Part shown: positions 28,455 to 36,497 of the stretch, in pieces
Layout of the letters: each line of letters starts with the position of its first letter
Position numbering within the stretch: the stretch's first letter is position 1
Origin: Reichenbachiella faecimaris
Lineage (GTDB): Bacteria; Bacteroidota; Bacteroidia; Cytophagales; Cyclobacteriaceae
DNA length: 64,000 nucleotides
Assembly: GCF_900176375.1 (NCBI RefSeq)
Contig: NZ_FWYF01000001.1
Span: 1,808,449 to 1,872,448 of the forward strand
Reading direction: 5' to 3'
The notes under the pieces: model-generated
Database searches by the model: none
Seen by the model: only the letters and a program-made list of their open reading frames with translations
Told to the model about the DNA's origin: nothing
Position numbers and translations under genes: made by a program

Positions 28455-28512
28455 CCTATCATTTTAATCATGAATTAATCTCTCAAGTCCTGTGCTTCTC
28501 ATTTATTAGACG

Positions 28513-28520
28513 TAATTTTG
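28513..28520 (+). promoter_or_regulatory. -7 promoter element of typA
   Basis: TAATTTTG matches TAnnTTTG, 19 bp before the ATG at 28540. Confidence 0.5.
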
Positions 28521-28539
28521 CGCTTTAATTTTTAGAAGG

Positions 28540-30318
28540 ATGACAGAAATCAGAAACGTTGCTATCATAGCACACGTTGACCACGGCAAGACGACCTTGG
28601 TTGACAAGATCATTTACGCTGCTCAGGCAAATGACGCAAAAAGAACGCAGGACAATAACGAATTGATCCTAGATTCAAATGATCTTGAGAGAGAACGTGG
28701 GATCACGATTCTTTCAAAAAATGTATCAGTAAACTACAAAGGCACTAAAATCAACATCATTGATACGCCAGGTCACGCCGATTTTGGTGGTGAAGTAGAA
28801 AGAGTATTGAGTATGGCTGATGGTGTAATTCTACTAGTAGATGCATTTGAAGGTGCTATGCCTCAAACCAGATTCGTGCTTGGAAAAGCACTTGGCCTTG
28901 GTTTGAAACCCATCGTGGTTGTCAACAAAGTAGACAAAGAAAATTGTCGTCCCGACGAAGTACATGAGGAAGTTTTCGACCTCATGTTCAACTTAGAAGC
29001 TACAGAAGACCAATTGGACTTCCCCACCCTGTATGGTTCTTCTAAGAACGGCTGGATGAGCCATGATTGGAAAAACGAAACAGGTTCTCTCGAGCCATTG
29101 CTGGACACGATCCTAGAATCTATTCCTGCTCCTGAGCAAAAAGAAGGTGTTCTTAGGATGAAAATTACTTCTTTGGACTTTTCTTCATTCACTGGAAGAA
29201 TCGCCATTGGCAGAATACATCAAGGTTCTATAGCAGTTGGACAAAGCCTGGGCTTAACCAAAAAGGATGATACTGTAAAACGTGTTAGAATAAAAGAATT
29301 GCACATTTTCGAAGGCCTGGGTAAGAGAAGTGTGGATAAAGTAGATTGTGGAGATATCTGTGCTGTAACCGGAATCGATGATTTTGAAATTGGAGATACC
29401 ATTACTGATTTCGACAATCCAGAGCCATTAGAAAGAGTAGGTGTAGATGAGCCTACTATGAATATGCTCTTTACCATCAATAATTCTCCATTCTTCGGTA
29501 AAGAAGGGAAATTTGTCACCTCAAGGCACTTGAGGGACAGATTAATGAAAGAGATAGAAAAGAACCTTGCGCTTCGAGTAGAACCTACTGACAGTGAAGA
29601 TAAATTCTTGGTTTATGGACGTGGTGTACTTCACTTGTCTGTATTGATCGAAACCATGAGAAGAGAGGGCTATGAGCTTCAAGTGGGTCAACCTCAGGTA
29701 ATTTACAAAGACGTGGACGGTCAAAAGCACGAACCTATCGAGCATTTGGTTATCGACGTACCAGAAGACGTATCTGGAAAGGCTATCGAGTTGGTAACCA
29801 AAAGAAAAGGTGAATTGACCATCATGGAGCCTAAAGGCGACGTACAGCATTTAGAGTTCAACATTCCTGCCAGAGGCTTGATAGGTTTAAGAAATCAAGT
29901 ATTGACTGCAACTGCAGGTGAGGCGGTAATGACTCACAGGTTCAACGGATACGAGCCTTACAAAGGTGATATTCCAGAAAGATTGAACGGATCATTGGTT
30001 TCAATGGAAACTGGGCCTGGCACATCTTATTCTATAGACAAACTCCAGGACAGAGGAATATTCTTCGTTTCTCCAGGTGATGACTTGTATGTAGGTCAGG
30101 TAATTGGTGAGCACTCTCGTGCAAACGATCTAGCCGTAAACATCCAAAAAGGCAAGCAGTTGACCAACATGAGAAAATCGGGGACTGATGCAAGCATGAA
30201 AATTGCTCCTCCTAAGAAATTCTCATTGGAAGAAGCATTGGAATACATCAATAAAGATGAATATGTGGAAGTAACTCCACTGTCCATCAGAATGAGAAAG
30301 ATAGATTTCAAGGCCTAA
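28540..30318 (+). CDS. typA: Translational GTPase TypA/BipA
   Basis: The 592-residue ribosome-binding GTPase has G1 AHVDHGKTTL, the switch I ERERGITILSKN, G3 DTPGHADFGGEVERVL and G4 NKVDK, then EF-G-like domains and the BipA-specific C-terminus (NMRKSGTDASMKIAPPKKFSLEEALEYI). It assists ribosome assembly and stress or cold adaptation. Length is close to the family's usual ~600. It is followed by a terminator. Confidence 0.96.
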   Translation: MTEIRNVAIIAHVDHGKTTLVDKIIYAAQANDAKRTQDNNELILDSNDLERERGITILSKNVSVNYKGTKINIIDTPGHADFGGEVERVLSMADGVILLVDAFEGAMPQTRFVLGKALGLGLKPIVVVNKVDKENCRPDEVHEEVFDLMFNLEATEDQLDFPTLYGSSKNGWMSHDWKNETGSLEPLLDTILESIPAPEQKEGVLRMKITSLDFSSFTGRIAIGRIHQGSIAVGQSLGLTKKDDTVKRVRIKELHIFEGLGKRSVDKVDCGDICAVTGIDDFEIGDTITDFDNPEPLERVGVDEPTMNMLFTINNSPFFGKEGKFVTSRHLRDRLMKEIEKNLALRVEPTDSEDKFLVYGRGVLHLSVLIETMRREGYELQVGQPQVIYKDVDGQKHEPIEHLVIDVPEDVSGKAIELVTKRKGELTIMEPKGDVQHLEFNIPARGLIGLRNQVLTATAGEAVMTHRFNGYEPYKGDIPERLNGSLVSMETGPGTSYSIDKLQDRGIFFVSPGDDLYVGQVIGEHSRANDLAVNIQKGKQLTNMRKSGTDASMKIAPPKKFSLEEALEYINKDEYVEVTPLSIRMRKIDFKA

Positions 30319-30343
30319 GCGCTTTTTCAAGCAGAAAAATTTT

Positions 30344-30374
30344 AAAAGGCAGCTCAAATGAGTTGTCTTTTTTT
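30344..30374. terminator. Terminator between typA and bshC
   Basis: AAGGCAGCTC-AAAT-GAGTTGTCTT (two to three G-T pairs) followed by a T run, between convergent genes. Confidence 0.7.
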
Positions 30375-31932
30375 ATGCCTGTTTGATTACATGCATTCTC
30401 AAGTCAAAGGCATCCAAAGATTCCAATATTTCTTTTACGAAATTTGGATTATTCAAATAGAAATTCAGGAAGTTGTCGTGGCGTTCTTGTAATCCTCCAC
30501 CTGGAAACAGCTTATCTTTCAAAGCAGTGATTTGATTTAATGCAGTTTCGTGTTTTTGTTCCTCAGATTTTTTAAGTCTCTTGGCAATATTATCTAGTCC
30601 TTTAGCAGCCTTAGCATGCTCAGCCGCTATAAACCCTTTCAATGAAGCGTCTACCGTTTCTGCCTTTTCAATGAGTAGATCATAGACCTCTTTCAAGTCA
30701 TCTACTTCTCCGTTAAGGTTCATCTCATTTTCACCATGTTCAGCCAGATAGTCAGCTTTCAATGCTTCTACCTCTCTAAACATGTCAATAGAAGTCAATT
30801 CAAACTTCCTCATTTTTTTGATGAAACCTGAATTAATATACAAAGCAAAATTCCTGGGCAGTAGAATAGGAAACGGCGTTTTGTAATGTTCGAAAACTCT
30901 TGGTAGCTGTAGCCAATAAATCATTTCTGCTGGCCCTCCCACATAAGCGAGGTTTGGCAAAATCACCTCTTGATATAATGGACGCATCACCACGTTGGGG
31001 CTGAATCTTTCAGGATGATTTTCTAGTTCCGAAAGCATCTCAGTTTCCGAGAATTGCAGTGACGTGTTCTTTATGGCGTACAACTTCCCATCCTTGATGA
31101 TGCGTTCACGACTGCCATCTTGAAGATAAAAGAAATTGATCTCTCTGGCATAAATCTGTGGTTTGTAGCCAGCAGACTCTAAGTCCGAATTAGTTGATTC
31201 CACTAGCTCGTTAGAGGTGCTAGTGAGTAATTCGTCTTTGATCACAGGGGCAAACAAAGCTTTCAGCTGAGCATCATCTCCGTCCATCACCACCACTCCT
31301 TCATCCGAGAAAAGCTCATTGACATAATACCTAACAGCATTAGCCAAATTATCATTCTCCAAATAAGCCCTCTCAAAAAGTTCAGCCTTTTCTGGTAGTG
31401 ATTCCAGCATATCTTTTAATCCATCTGTTTTGAATCGCCCAACGGCACCTTTTTGATCAGTTTTCCATTCATACTTTTTTCCAAAAAGATTGAAATAGGA
31501 TATTTCGTCGAAGTCGTGATCTTCTGAGGCCATCCAATAGACGGGCACAAAATTATAGGCAGGGTATTTTTTCTTGAGGGCTTTGCAGGCATTTACGACT
31601 GTAGCGATTTTGTAGATGAAATAAAGTGGCCCTGTAAATATATTGAGTTGGTGACCTGTAGTGATCGTGTAGGCGTTCGATTGTTTTAGGCTGGCAAGAT
31701 TTGAGCTTACGACTGAAGATTTATTGATTTTTGAATATTGTTTTTCAAGTACCTGACAAAGCACTTTTCTGTTTTCATCAACAAATTGTTTTTTGCTGAT
31801 TTGCTCCTCAAAACACTCCATCTTGGGACGGAGCCCGTGGAATTTTTTGAGCTCCTCTTTGTTGTCCAAATAGTCTAAAAAGAAGGTTGAGAATGATTGC
31901 GTATCGCGTAGATCAATTTTTTCTACCTGCAT
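30373..31932 (-). CDS. bshC: Bacillithiol biosynthesis cysteine-adding enzyme
   Basis: The 519-residue protein matches BshC: TTGHQLNIFTGPLYFIYKI, PVYWMASEDHDFDEI, the GRFKTDG region, and the C-terminal RHDNFLNFYLNN. It adds cysteine to glucosamine-malate to complete bacillithiol, a low-molecular-weight thiol used for redox balance in several Bacteroidota and Firmicutes. bshA and bshB are not in this window. Upstream is the toxin-antitoxin insertion, which separates it from rimO. Confidence 0.92.
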   Translation of the reverse strand: MQVEKIDLRDTQSFSTFFLDYLDNKEELKKFHGLRPKMECFEEQISKKQFVDENRKVLCQVLEKQYSKINKSSVVSSNLASLKQSNAYTITTGHQLNIFTGPLYFIYKIATVVNACKALKKKYPAYNFVPVYWMASEDHDFDEISYFNLFGKKYEWKTDQKGAVGRFKTDGLKDMLESLPEKAELFERAYLENDNLANAVRYYVNELFSDEGVVVMDGDDAQLKALFAPVIKDELLTSTSNELVESTNSDLESAGYKPQIYAREINFFYLQDGSRERIIKDGKLYAIKNTSLQFSETEMLSELENHPERFSPNVVMRPLYQEVILPNLAYVGGPAEMIYWLQLPRVFEHYKTPFPILLPRNFALYINSGFIKKMRKFELTSIDMFREVEALKADYLAEHGENEMNLNGEVDDLKEVYDLLIEKAETVDASLKGFIAAEHAKAAKGLDNIAKRLKKSEEQKHETALNQITALKDKLFPGGGLQERHDNFLNFYLNNPNFVKEILESLDAFDLRMHVIKQA

Positions 31933-32031
31933 GCTTTGTCAAGATTTTTCTAAATATAAAAAAGATGCATGGGTTTACGCAAGGTCTAGAAATAAGATGC
32001 TGAATTGGTTTAAAACCGTTCAATTATTCAA

Positions 32032-32062
32032 TGACTGGTTCGCCATACAGGTCGAACGGCTC
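32032..32062. repeat. 31-bp direct repeat, left copy (duplicate rimO 3' end)
   Basis: This copy matches 32748-32778 at 30 of 31 positions. Read on the minus strand it encodes EPFDLYGEPV followed by IE and a stop, a second 3' terminus for rimO stranded 716 bp from the gene. Confidence 0.85.
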
Positions 32063-32127
32063 CATTTTTCGACTTCGCAAAATCCATATTACAAGATTAA
32101 TCGTTAATTTGTATAAAATTCTAAGTT

Positions 32128-32352
32128 ATGAGTATTGCAACAAGAAAGCTTCGGATTATTGAAAAGTTTACCTCTTTAGAGGACAAAGACAAACTATCTA
32201 AAATTGAGTCCATTCTAAAAGAAGACGTTTCTCAAAAAGAAAAGTCAAATATTCTTTCTGAACTGTCTGGTTCGTGGGGTAATAAAGAAGCAGATGAAAT
32301 AAAATTCATCATTGAAGAAAGCTGCGAGAAAATAGACAAATATGACTGGTGA
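32128..32352 (+). CDS. Putative antitoxin of a PIN-domain toxin pair
   Basis: The 74-residue, charged, helical protein lacks a recognisable DNA-binding fold. Its stop overlaps the PIN-domain gene by 11 bp, the usual antitoxin-toxin coupling. The C-terminal WGNKEADEIKFIIEESCEKIDKYDW would be the toxin-binding segment, as in other small VapB-like antitoxins. It lies within the 31-bp direct repeats. Confidence 0.65.
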   Translation: MSIATRKLRIIEKFTSLEDKDKLSKIESILKEDVSQKEKSNILSELSGSWGNKEADEIKFIIEESCEKIDKYDW

Positions 32353-32740
32353 AGCTTTCCTAATTGATACGAACGTAATTAATGATTTTTTCAGGGGTGA
32401 CAAAGGGATAAAAGAGAACCTTTCAAATAATAATATTTTAATTCCATCCATTGTAGCAGGTGAAATATACTTTGGCGCCTATGCCAGTGGATCGCTAAAA
32501 AGCATTGATAATAAACTTCTTCAAATAGAATCCTTTCTAGAGCAATTTCAGCTCGTTAAGGTTGACAAAGAAACCTCTCAAGCGTACGGAGTAATAAAAT
32601 CTACTTTGAAAAAAAATGGCACTCCAATACCGGAAAATGATATCTGGATTGCTGCGTTTGCATTTCAATATGAACTCACTCTTATTACAAAAGACAGGCA
32701 CTTTGACCTGATCAAAGAACTTAAAAAGCAGATCTGGTAA
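32342..32740 (+). CDS. VapC-like PIN domain ribonuclease toxin
   Basis: The 132-residue PIN domain protein shows the acidic catalytic set: FLIDTNVINDFF (D at the start), SIVAGEIYFGA (E), IPENDIWIAAFA (D) and TKDRHFDLI (D). VapC toxins cleave tRNA or rRNA and are held off by their antitoxin. The gene is on the plus strand, opposite to its neighbours rimO and bshC, and ends 2 bp before the rimO stop, fitting an inserted cassette. Confidence 0.85.
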   Translation: MTGEAFLIDTNVINDFFRGDKGIKENLSNNNILIPSIVAGEIYFGAYASGSLKSIDNKLLQIESFLEQFQLVKVDKETSQAYGVIKSTLKKNGTPIPENDIWIAAFAFQYELTLITKDRHFDLIKELKKQIW

Positions 32741-32742
32741 AT

Positions 32743-34056
32743 CTAATTGACAGGTTCGCCATACAGGTCGAACGGCTCAGCTGCAGTAATCCTTATATTC
32801 GAAAAATCCCCTACACGCAAGTAGTGATCCTTGGCGTTGATTAGTACTTCATTGTCCACCTCAGGAGAATCGAACTCTGTACGGCCCACAAAATACTCTC
32901 CATCTTTACGATCAATAAGTGTCTTGTAAGTATTGCCGATTTTACCTTCGTTGATTTCCAATGAAATACCCTCTTGTAATTCCATAAGGGCATCTACTCG
33001 CTCGTTTTTTACCTCCTCTGGGACATCGTCATTCATGGTGCCTGCATGTGTATCTTCTTCATGGGAGTACGCAAACACGCCCAATCGATCAAATCTACTC
33101 TCCTCTACAAAGTCCATCAACTCCTGAAAATCCTCTTCAGTCTCGCCTGGATGGCCAACAATCATGGTGGTACGAATGGCAATGCCTGGTACCTGCGCTC
33201 TAATCTTCTCAAGGAGTTTGGTTGTCTTCTGACGATCAGTACCTCTACGCATCAACTTCAGCACTTTGGAAGAGCCGTGCTGCAAAGGGATATCCAGATA
33301 GCTGCAGATGTTTTTCTTCTCGGCCATTACTTTCAATATGTCTTCTGGAAAGCCAGTTGGGAATGCATAGTGCAGCCGAATCCAATCCAGTCCTTCTACT
33401 TCGGAAAGCTTTTCCAGCAACTCGGCTAAGTTTCTTTTTTTATAAATGTCAAGACCATAGTAAGTAGAATCCTGAGCAATCAATAGAATTTCTTTCACCC
33501 CATTTTTCACCAAGTTCTTGGCTTCCATTACCAATTCTTCAATTGGACGAGATACATGCTTACCACGCATCAAAGGAATCGCGCAGAAAGAACAGGGACG
33601 ATCACAGCCTTCAGATATTTTTAAATAAGCATAATGCGAATCTGTTGAGGTTTCTCTTTCGCCTATCAACTCATGCTTATAATCAGCTTTAAATTTAGCC
33701 AGAATGGACTTGAGGTCTGTTGTACCAAAGTATTCATCTACATCTGGGATTTCCTTGGCCAGATCATCCTTGTATCTGTGAGAGAGGCATCCTGTCACAT
33801 ATAATTTTTCAATGTGGCCTTCCTCTTTGGCATCTACAAACTTGAGTATCGTGTCGATAGATTCTTGCTTGGCATTTTCGATAAATCCGCAAGTGTTTAC
33901 GATCACGGTGGTTGCGTCGTTTTTCTTAGACTCATGCACAGCGTCAATATCATTTCCCTTCAGTTGTGTCAGGATCACTTCTGAGTCCACCAGGTTTTTG
34001 GCGCAACCTAATGTCACGATATTCACCTTCTCCTTTTTTCTGCCTTTCGTCTTCAA
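32743..34056 (-). CDS. rimO: Ribosomal protein S12 methylthiotransferase RimO
   Basis: The 437-residue radical-SAM enzyme thiomethylates Asp in ribosomal protein S12. It has the N-terminal UPF0004 domain (IVTLGCAKNLVDSE), the radical-SAM cluster motif CDRPCSFC (C-x3-C-x2-C) and a C-terminal TRAM domain ending AAEPFDLYGEPVN. The start is TTG at 34056 with no nearby ATG. A -7 element sits at 34080-34087. Its last ten codons are duplicated at 32032-32062, where the ending reads GEPVIE instead of GEPVN. Confidence 0.95.
   Translation of the reverse strand: MKTKGRKKEKVNIVTLGCAKNLVDSEVILTQLKGNDIDAVHESKKNDATTVIVNTCGFIENAKQESIDTILKFVDAKEEGHIEKLYVTGCLSHRYKDDLAKEIPDVDEYFGTTDLKSILAKFKADYKHELIGERETSTDSHYAYLKISEGCDRPCSFCAIPLMRGKHVSRPIEELVMEAKNLVKNGVKEILLIAQDSTYYGLDIYKKRNLAELLEKLSEVEGLDWIRLHYAFPTGFPEDILKVMAEKKNICSYLDIPLQHGSSKVLKLMRRGTDRQKTTKLLEKIRAQVPGIAIRTTMIVGHPGETEEDFQELMDFVEESRFDRLGVFAYSHEEDTHAGTMNDDVPEEVKNERVDALMELQEGISLEINEGKIGNTYKTLIDRKDGEYFVGRTEFDSPEVDNEVLINAKDHYLRVGDFSNIRITAAEPFDLYGEPVN
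32748..32778. repeat. 31-bp direct repeat, right copy (inside rimO 3' end)
   Basis: Partner of 32032-32062, and it forms the current C-terminal codons of rimO. The two copies bracket the toxin-antitoxin pair. Confidence 0.85.
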
Positions 34057-34079
34057 TGCCTTTGGATTTTATTGAATCG

Positions 34080-34087
34080 CAAAATTA
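34080..34087 (-). promoter_or_regulatory. -7 promoter element of rimO
   Basis: CAAAATTA (minus strand TAATTTTG), 24 bp upstream of the TTG start. Confidence 0.5.
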
Positions 34088-34103
34088 CGGGAAGTGTATC
34101 AGA

Positions 34104-34136
34104 AACCCTAACAGGGTTTGGAACCCTGTTAGGGTT
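34104..34136. repeat. Nested palindrome, REP-like
   Basis: AACCCTAACAGGGTT, a TGG spacer, then AACCCTGTTAGGGTT, the exact reverse complement of the first arm. Each arm is itself an imperfect palindrome (AACCCT/AGGGTT), so the unit can form one long hairpin or two small ones. It lies between rimO and the tolC terminator. Confidence 0.75.
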
Positions 34137-34156
34137 AAGAATTTAAAAAGAACACA

Positions 34157-34189
34157 AAAAAACCGTCCTGATTTTATCGGGACGGTTTT
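34157..34189 (-). terminator. Terminator downstream of the tolC-type gene
   Basis: AAAACCGTCC / GGACGGTTTT stem with flanking A and T runs on both sides. It lies just beyond the minus-strand stop at 34215. Confidence 0.75.
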
Positions 34190-34214
34190 GAATTTGGAGT
34201 TTTGAGTTTTAAAC

Positions 34215-35600
34215 TTATAATAAACCTCTATAAACGTCGAGGATTTTCTTTCTAAAAACGATACTGTATTTCGCATTTACCAATTCAATTTCTGCTCGGT
34301 TCTTATTATTTAGACTTTCCAGGTAAGTGAAAAAATCCGTATTCCCGTTTTCGTATCTTGTTTTGGCGAATTCAAAAGATTGGTTAAGCGCTACTAGGTT
34401 GTCTTCTGCAGCCTTGTAGGTTTCTTGTGCCGCAACTAAGTCCAGATATACTTGTTGCACATTATTTGTCAAACTGAGTTCGGCGGACTCTAGATTCAAT
34501 TTTGCATTTTCCCTATTCAGCCTGGCGACTTGGGCATTGGTTCTGATTGTATATCTATTGAAGATCGGCACTGTCATTCTCAGCTCAAGACTCTTGTTGG
34601 TCAGATTGCTGTATTGATCTGCTATGGTCAAATCAACTGGCGTACCTGAGGAATTATCTTTATTCAAGGACGAGTATTGCGTAGAGTAGCTACCTAATAT
34701 TCTTAGTGTTGGCAAATATGCCCCCTGTGCAGCTCTGTGGTTGAAGCTTGCCGCCTCCACATTAGCTTTGGCACTTTTCAGGCTTGGAGAGTACAGTACG
34801 CTTTGAGTCAGCACATCCGTAAACTTATCACTTTCAAGTACTGAGGCTTCATCCTCCACACTCACTGGCGCAATGTCATACTCTTCAGAAACATCTAGCT
34901 GCAAAGCCTGCAGCAAGGTCAATCTATCCCTTCTGCTTTGATTTTGAAGATTTACTTTGTTAAGATTTTCATTTGCCAACTGAGATTGGAAATTATAGAC
35001 TTGTGCCAAATCGCCTACTCCCACTTCGTTTCTTTTCTTTTCTCTTTCAAGCTGTGCTTGCAATAGCTCAATCCTATCCTCAGAAATCTCCAATCTCTTT
35101 TCGTCCAATATCACATTCAGGTAGGCGCCCAGTACAGTGGCGTTTACTGTTTGCTCTGTAGCTTTGATCTGGTGGATGTTAGATTCCAGCGTTTTAGCCG
35201 TTGCCTTTTTATTATAGTGATTAGACAATCCGTTAAAAAGCGTCAAATCTGCATTTAGACTTGAAAAACTACTTTCCCTACCTCCTGTAAAAAACCTTCC
35301 CGAACTGTTATCAAAACCAGTTCCATTATTCCAGGTATAATTTGCAAATCCACTCAGCGCTGGCAGGTAGTTCATTATTGCCTGAAAATCATTGGCCTTA
35401 GCAATACGCGTATTATTCCTGATTTGCTTTAACTGAATGTTATTGTCCATAGCAATTCGGAGACACTCATCTAAAGTCAAAATTTTCTTGCCATTGGATG
35501 ACTGAACATTGGTAGAGTCCTGATTTTGCCCGATTGCAGGTAAACCAAGGGCTGTCAACACCAATAAAAAAAACATCCTTTTCACTATTCCTATCTTCAT
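34215..35600 (-). CDS. TolC family outer-membrane efflux protein
   Basis: The 461-residue protein has a signal peptide (about 1-24, ending AIG) and two OEP repeats of long coiled helices and short strands: LTLDECLRIAMDNNIQLKQIRNN at the N-terminal domain, and the VEAASFNHRAAQGAYLPTLRI start of the second. It forms the trimeric exit duct of a tripartite exporter. The adaptor (36498-37748) and the ABC ATPase (35744-36457) lie upstream on the same strand. A MacB-like permease expected between ATPase and TolC is not present. Confidence 0.9.
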   Translation of the reverse strand: MKIGIVKRMFFLLVLTALGLPAIGQNQDSTNVQSSNGKKILTLDECLRIAMDNNIQLKQIRNNTRIAKANDFQAIMNYLPALSGFANYTWNNGTGFDNSSGRFFTGGRESSFSSLNADLTLFNGLSNHYNKKATAKTLESNIHQIKATEQTVNATVLGAYLNVILDEKRLEISEDRIELLQAQLEREKKRNEVGVGDLAQVYNFQSQLANENLNKVNLQNQSRRDRLTLLQALQLDVSEEYDIAPVSVEDEASVLESDKFTDVLTQSVLYSPSLKSAKANVEAASFNHRAAQGAYLPTLRILGSYSTQYSSLNKDNSSGTPVDLTIADQYSNLTNKSLELRMTVPIFNRYTIRTNAQVARLNRENAKLNLESAELSLTNNVQQVYLDLVAAQETYKAAEDNLVALNQSFEFAKTRYENGNTDFFTYLESLNNKNRAEIELVNAKYSIVFRKKILDVYRGLL

Positions 35601-35685
35601 TTCTTCAAGTTTTCAAGTCTTTGAGTATTCCTTGGGGTAGTTGAGTTTGAGTTTTGTCCCTGAGGTTTGGCCGCAGTAAGCCAGC

Positions 35686-35708
35686 CGATGTACGAAGACC
35701 GTACATCG
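35686..35708. repeat. Intercistronic stem-loop between ATPase and TolC genes
   Basis: A perfect 9-bp inverted repeat CGATGTACG-AAGAC-CGTACATCG without an adjacent T run, so more likely a processing or mRNA-stability element than a terminator. Confidence 0.5.
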
Positions 35709-35743
35709 ACTACCTTATAGAGCAGTTGTAATTGGTAATTATT

Positions 35744-36457
35744 TTATACTAGTGCCTTATCCTTGGCATTTACATTTTCTGAAACGATCTGACCATCAAA
35801 TAAGTGAATCACTCTATCTGCATACTCAGCATCTACTGGTGAGTGAGTTACCATAACTACGGTAGTACCCTGCTCATTCAAGTCGCTCAAAAGTGTCATT
35901 ACTTCTTGACCATTGGCTGAATCCAAGTTACCTGTAGGCTCATCGGCAAGGATCAATTTAGGCTTGGCTACTACAGCTCTGGAGATAGCCACTCTTTGCT
36001 GCTGTCCACCTGATAACTGCTGAGGGAAGTGATTTCTTCTGTGCATGATTTTCATGTGCTCCATCACTTCTTCTACTCTTTTCTTACGTTCAGAAGCAGA
36101 ATACTTCAAGTAAATCAATGGCAATTCAATGTTTTCGAATACTGTTAATTCGTCGATCAGGTTAAAGCTCTGGAATACAAATCCAATGTTAGCTTTTCTC
36201 AAATCAGCTCTTTGTCTTTCGCTATATTCTGAAATCTCCTCGTCTCTGAAATAAAATTCTCATTCAGAAGGATTGTCTAATAGGCCGACTATGTTTAGCA
36301 AGGTAGATTTACCACAACCTGATGGCCCCATGATGGCAACGAATTCTCCTTCATTTACATTGAGGTTCACACCTGCCAAAGCAGTAGTTTCAATTTCGTC
36401 AGTGTAATAGAATTTCTTTAATCCGTCGGTTTTGAGTAGCGTATTCGCGTTTTCCAT
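35744..36457 (-). pseudogene. MacB/LolD-type ABC ATPase interrupted by an in-frame UGA
   Basis: The gene reads as one frame of 238 codons broken by a single TGA at 36260-36262. The first part (36457 downwards) carries Walker [13 protein letters not shown] and ends VGLLDNPSE; directly after the stop the same frame continues EFYFRDEEISEYSERQRADLRKANIGFVFQSFNL (given here in pieces: Q-loop FVFQSFN), then signature [14 protein letters not shown], Walker [14 protein letters not shown] and H-loop VTHS. The family has Gly (GGA) at the stop position, so one base change (G to T) explains the lesion. It is either a fresh nonsense mutation or a sequence error. Recoding is unlikely, since other genes here use TGA as a normal stop. 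Confidence 0.8.
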
Positions 36458-36497
36458 TTGAATATTGTTTAGTATGTTTTAGTTCTTAATTGATTAC

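Noticed and set aside
36260-36262. UGA recoding to glycine or selenocysteine
   Set aside because: Several genes here end in TGA at family-typical lengths, no SECIS-like structure was seen, and the residue in the family is Gly. Nonsense mutation or sequence error is simpler.
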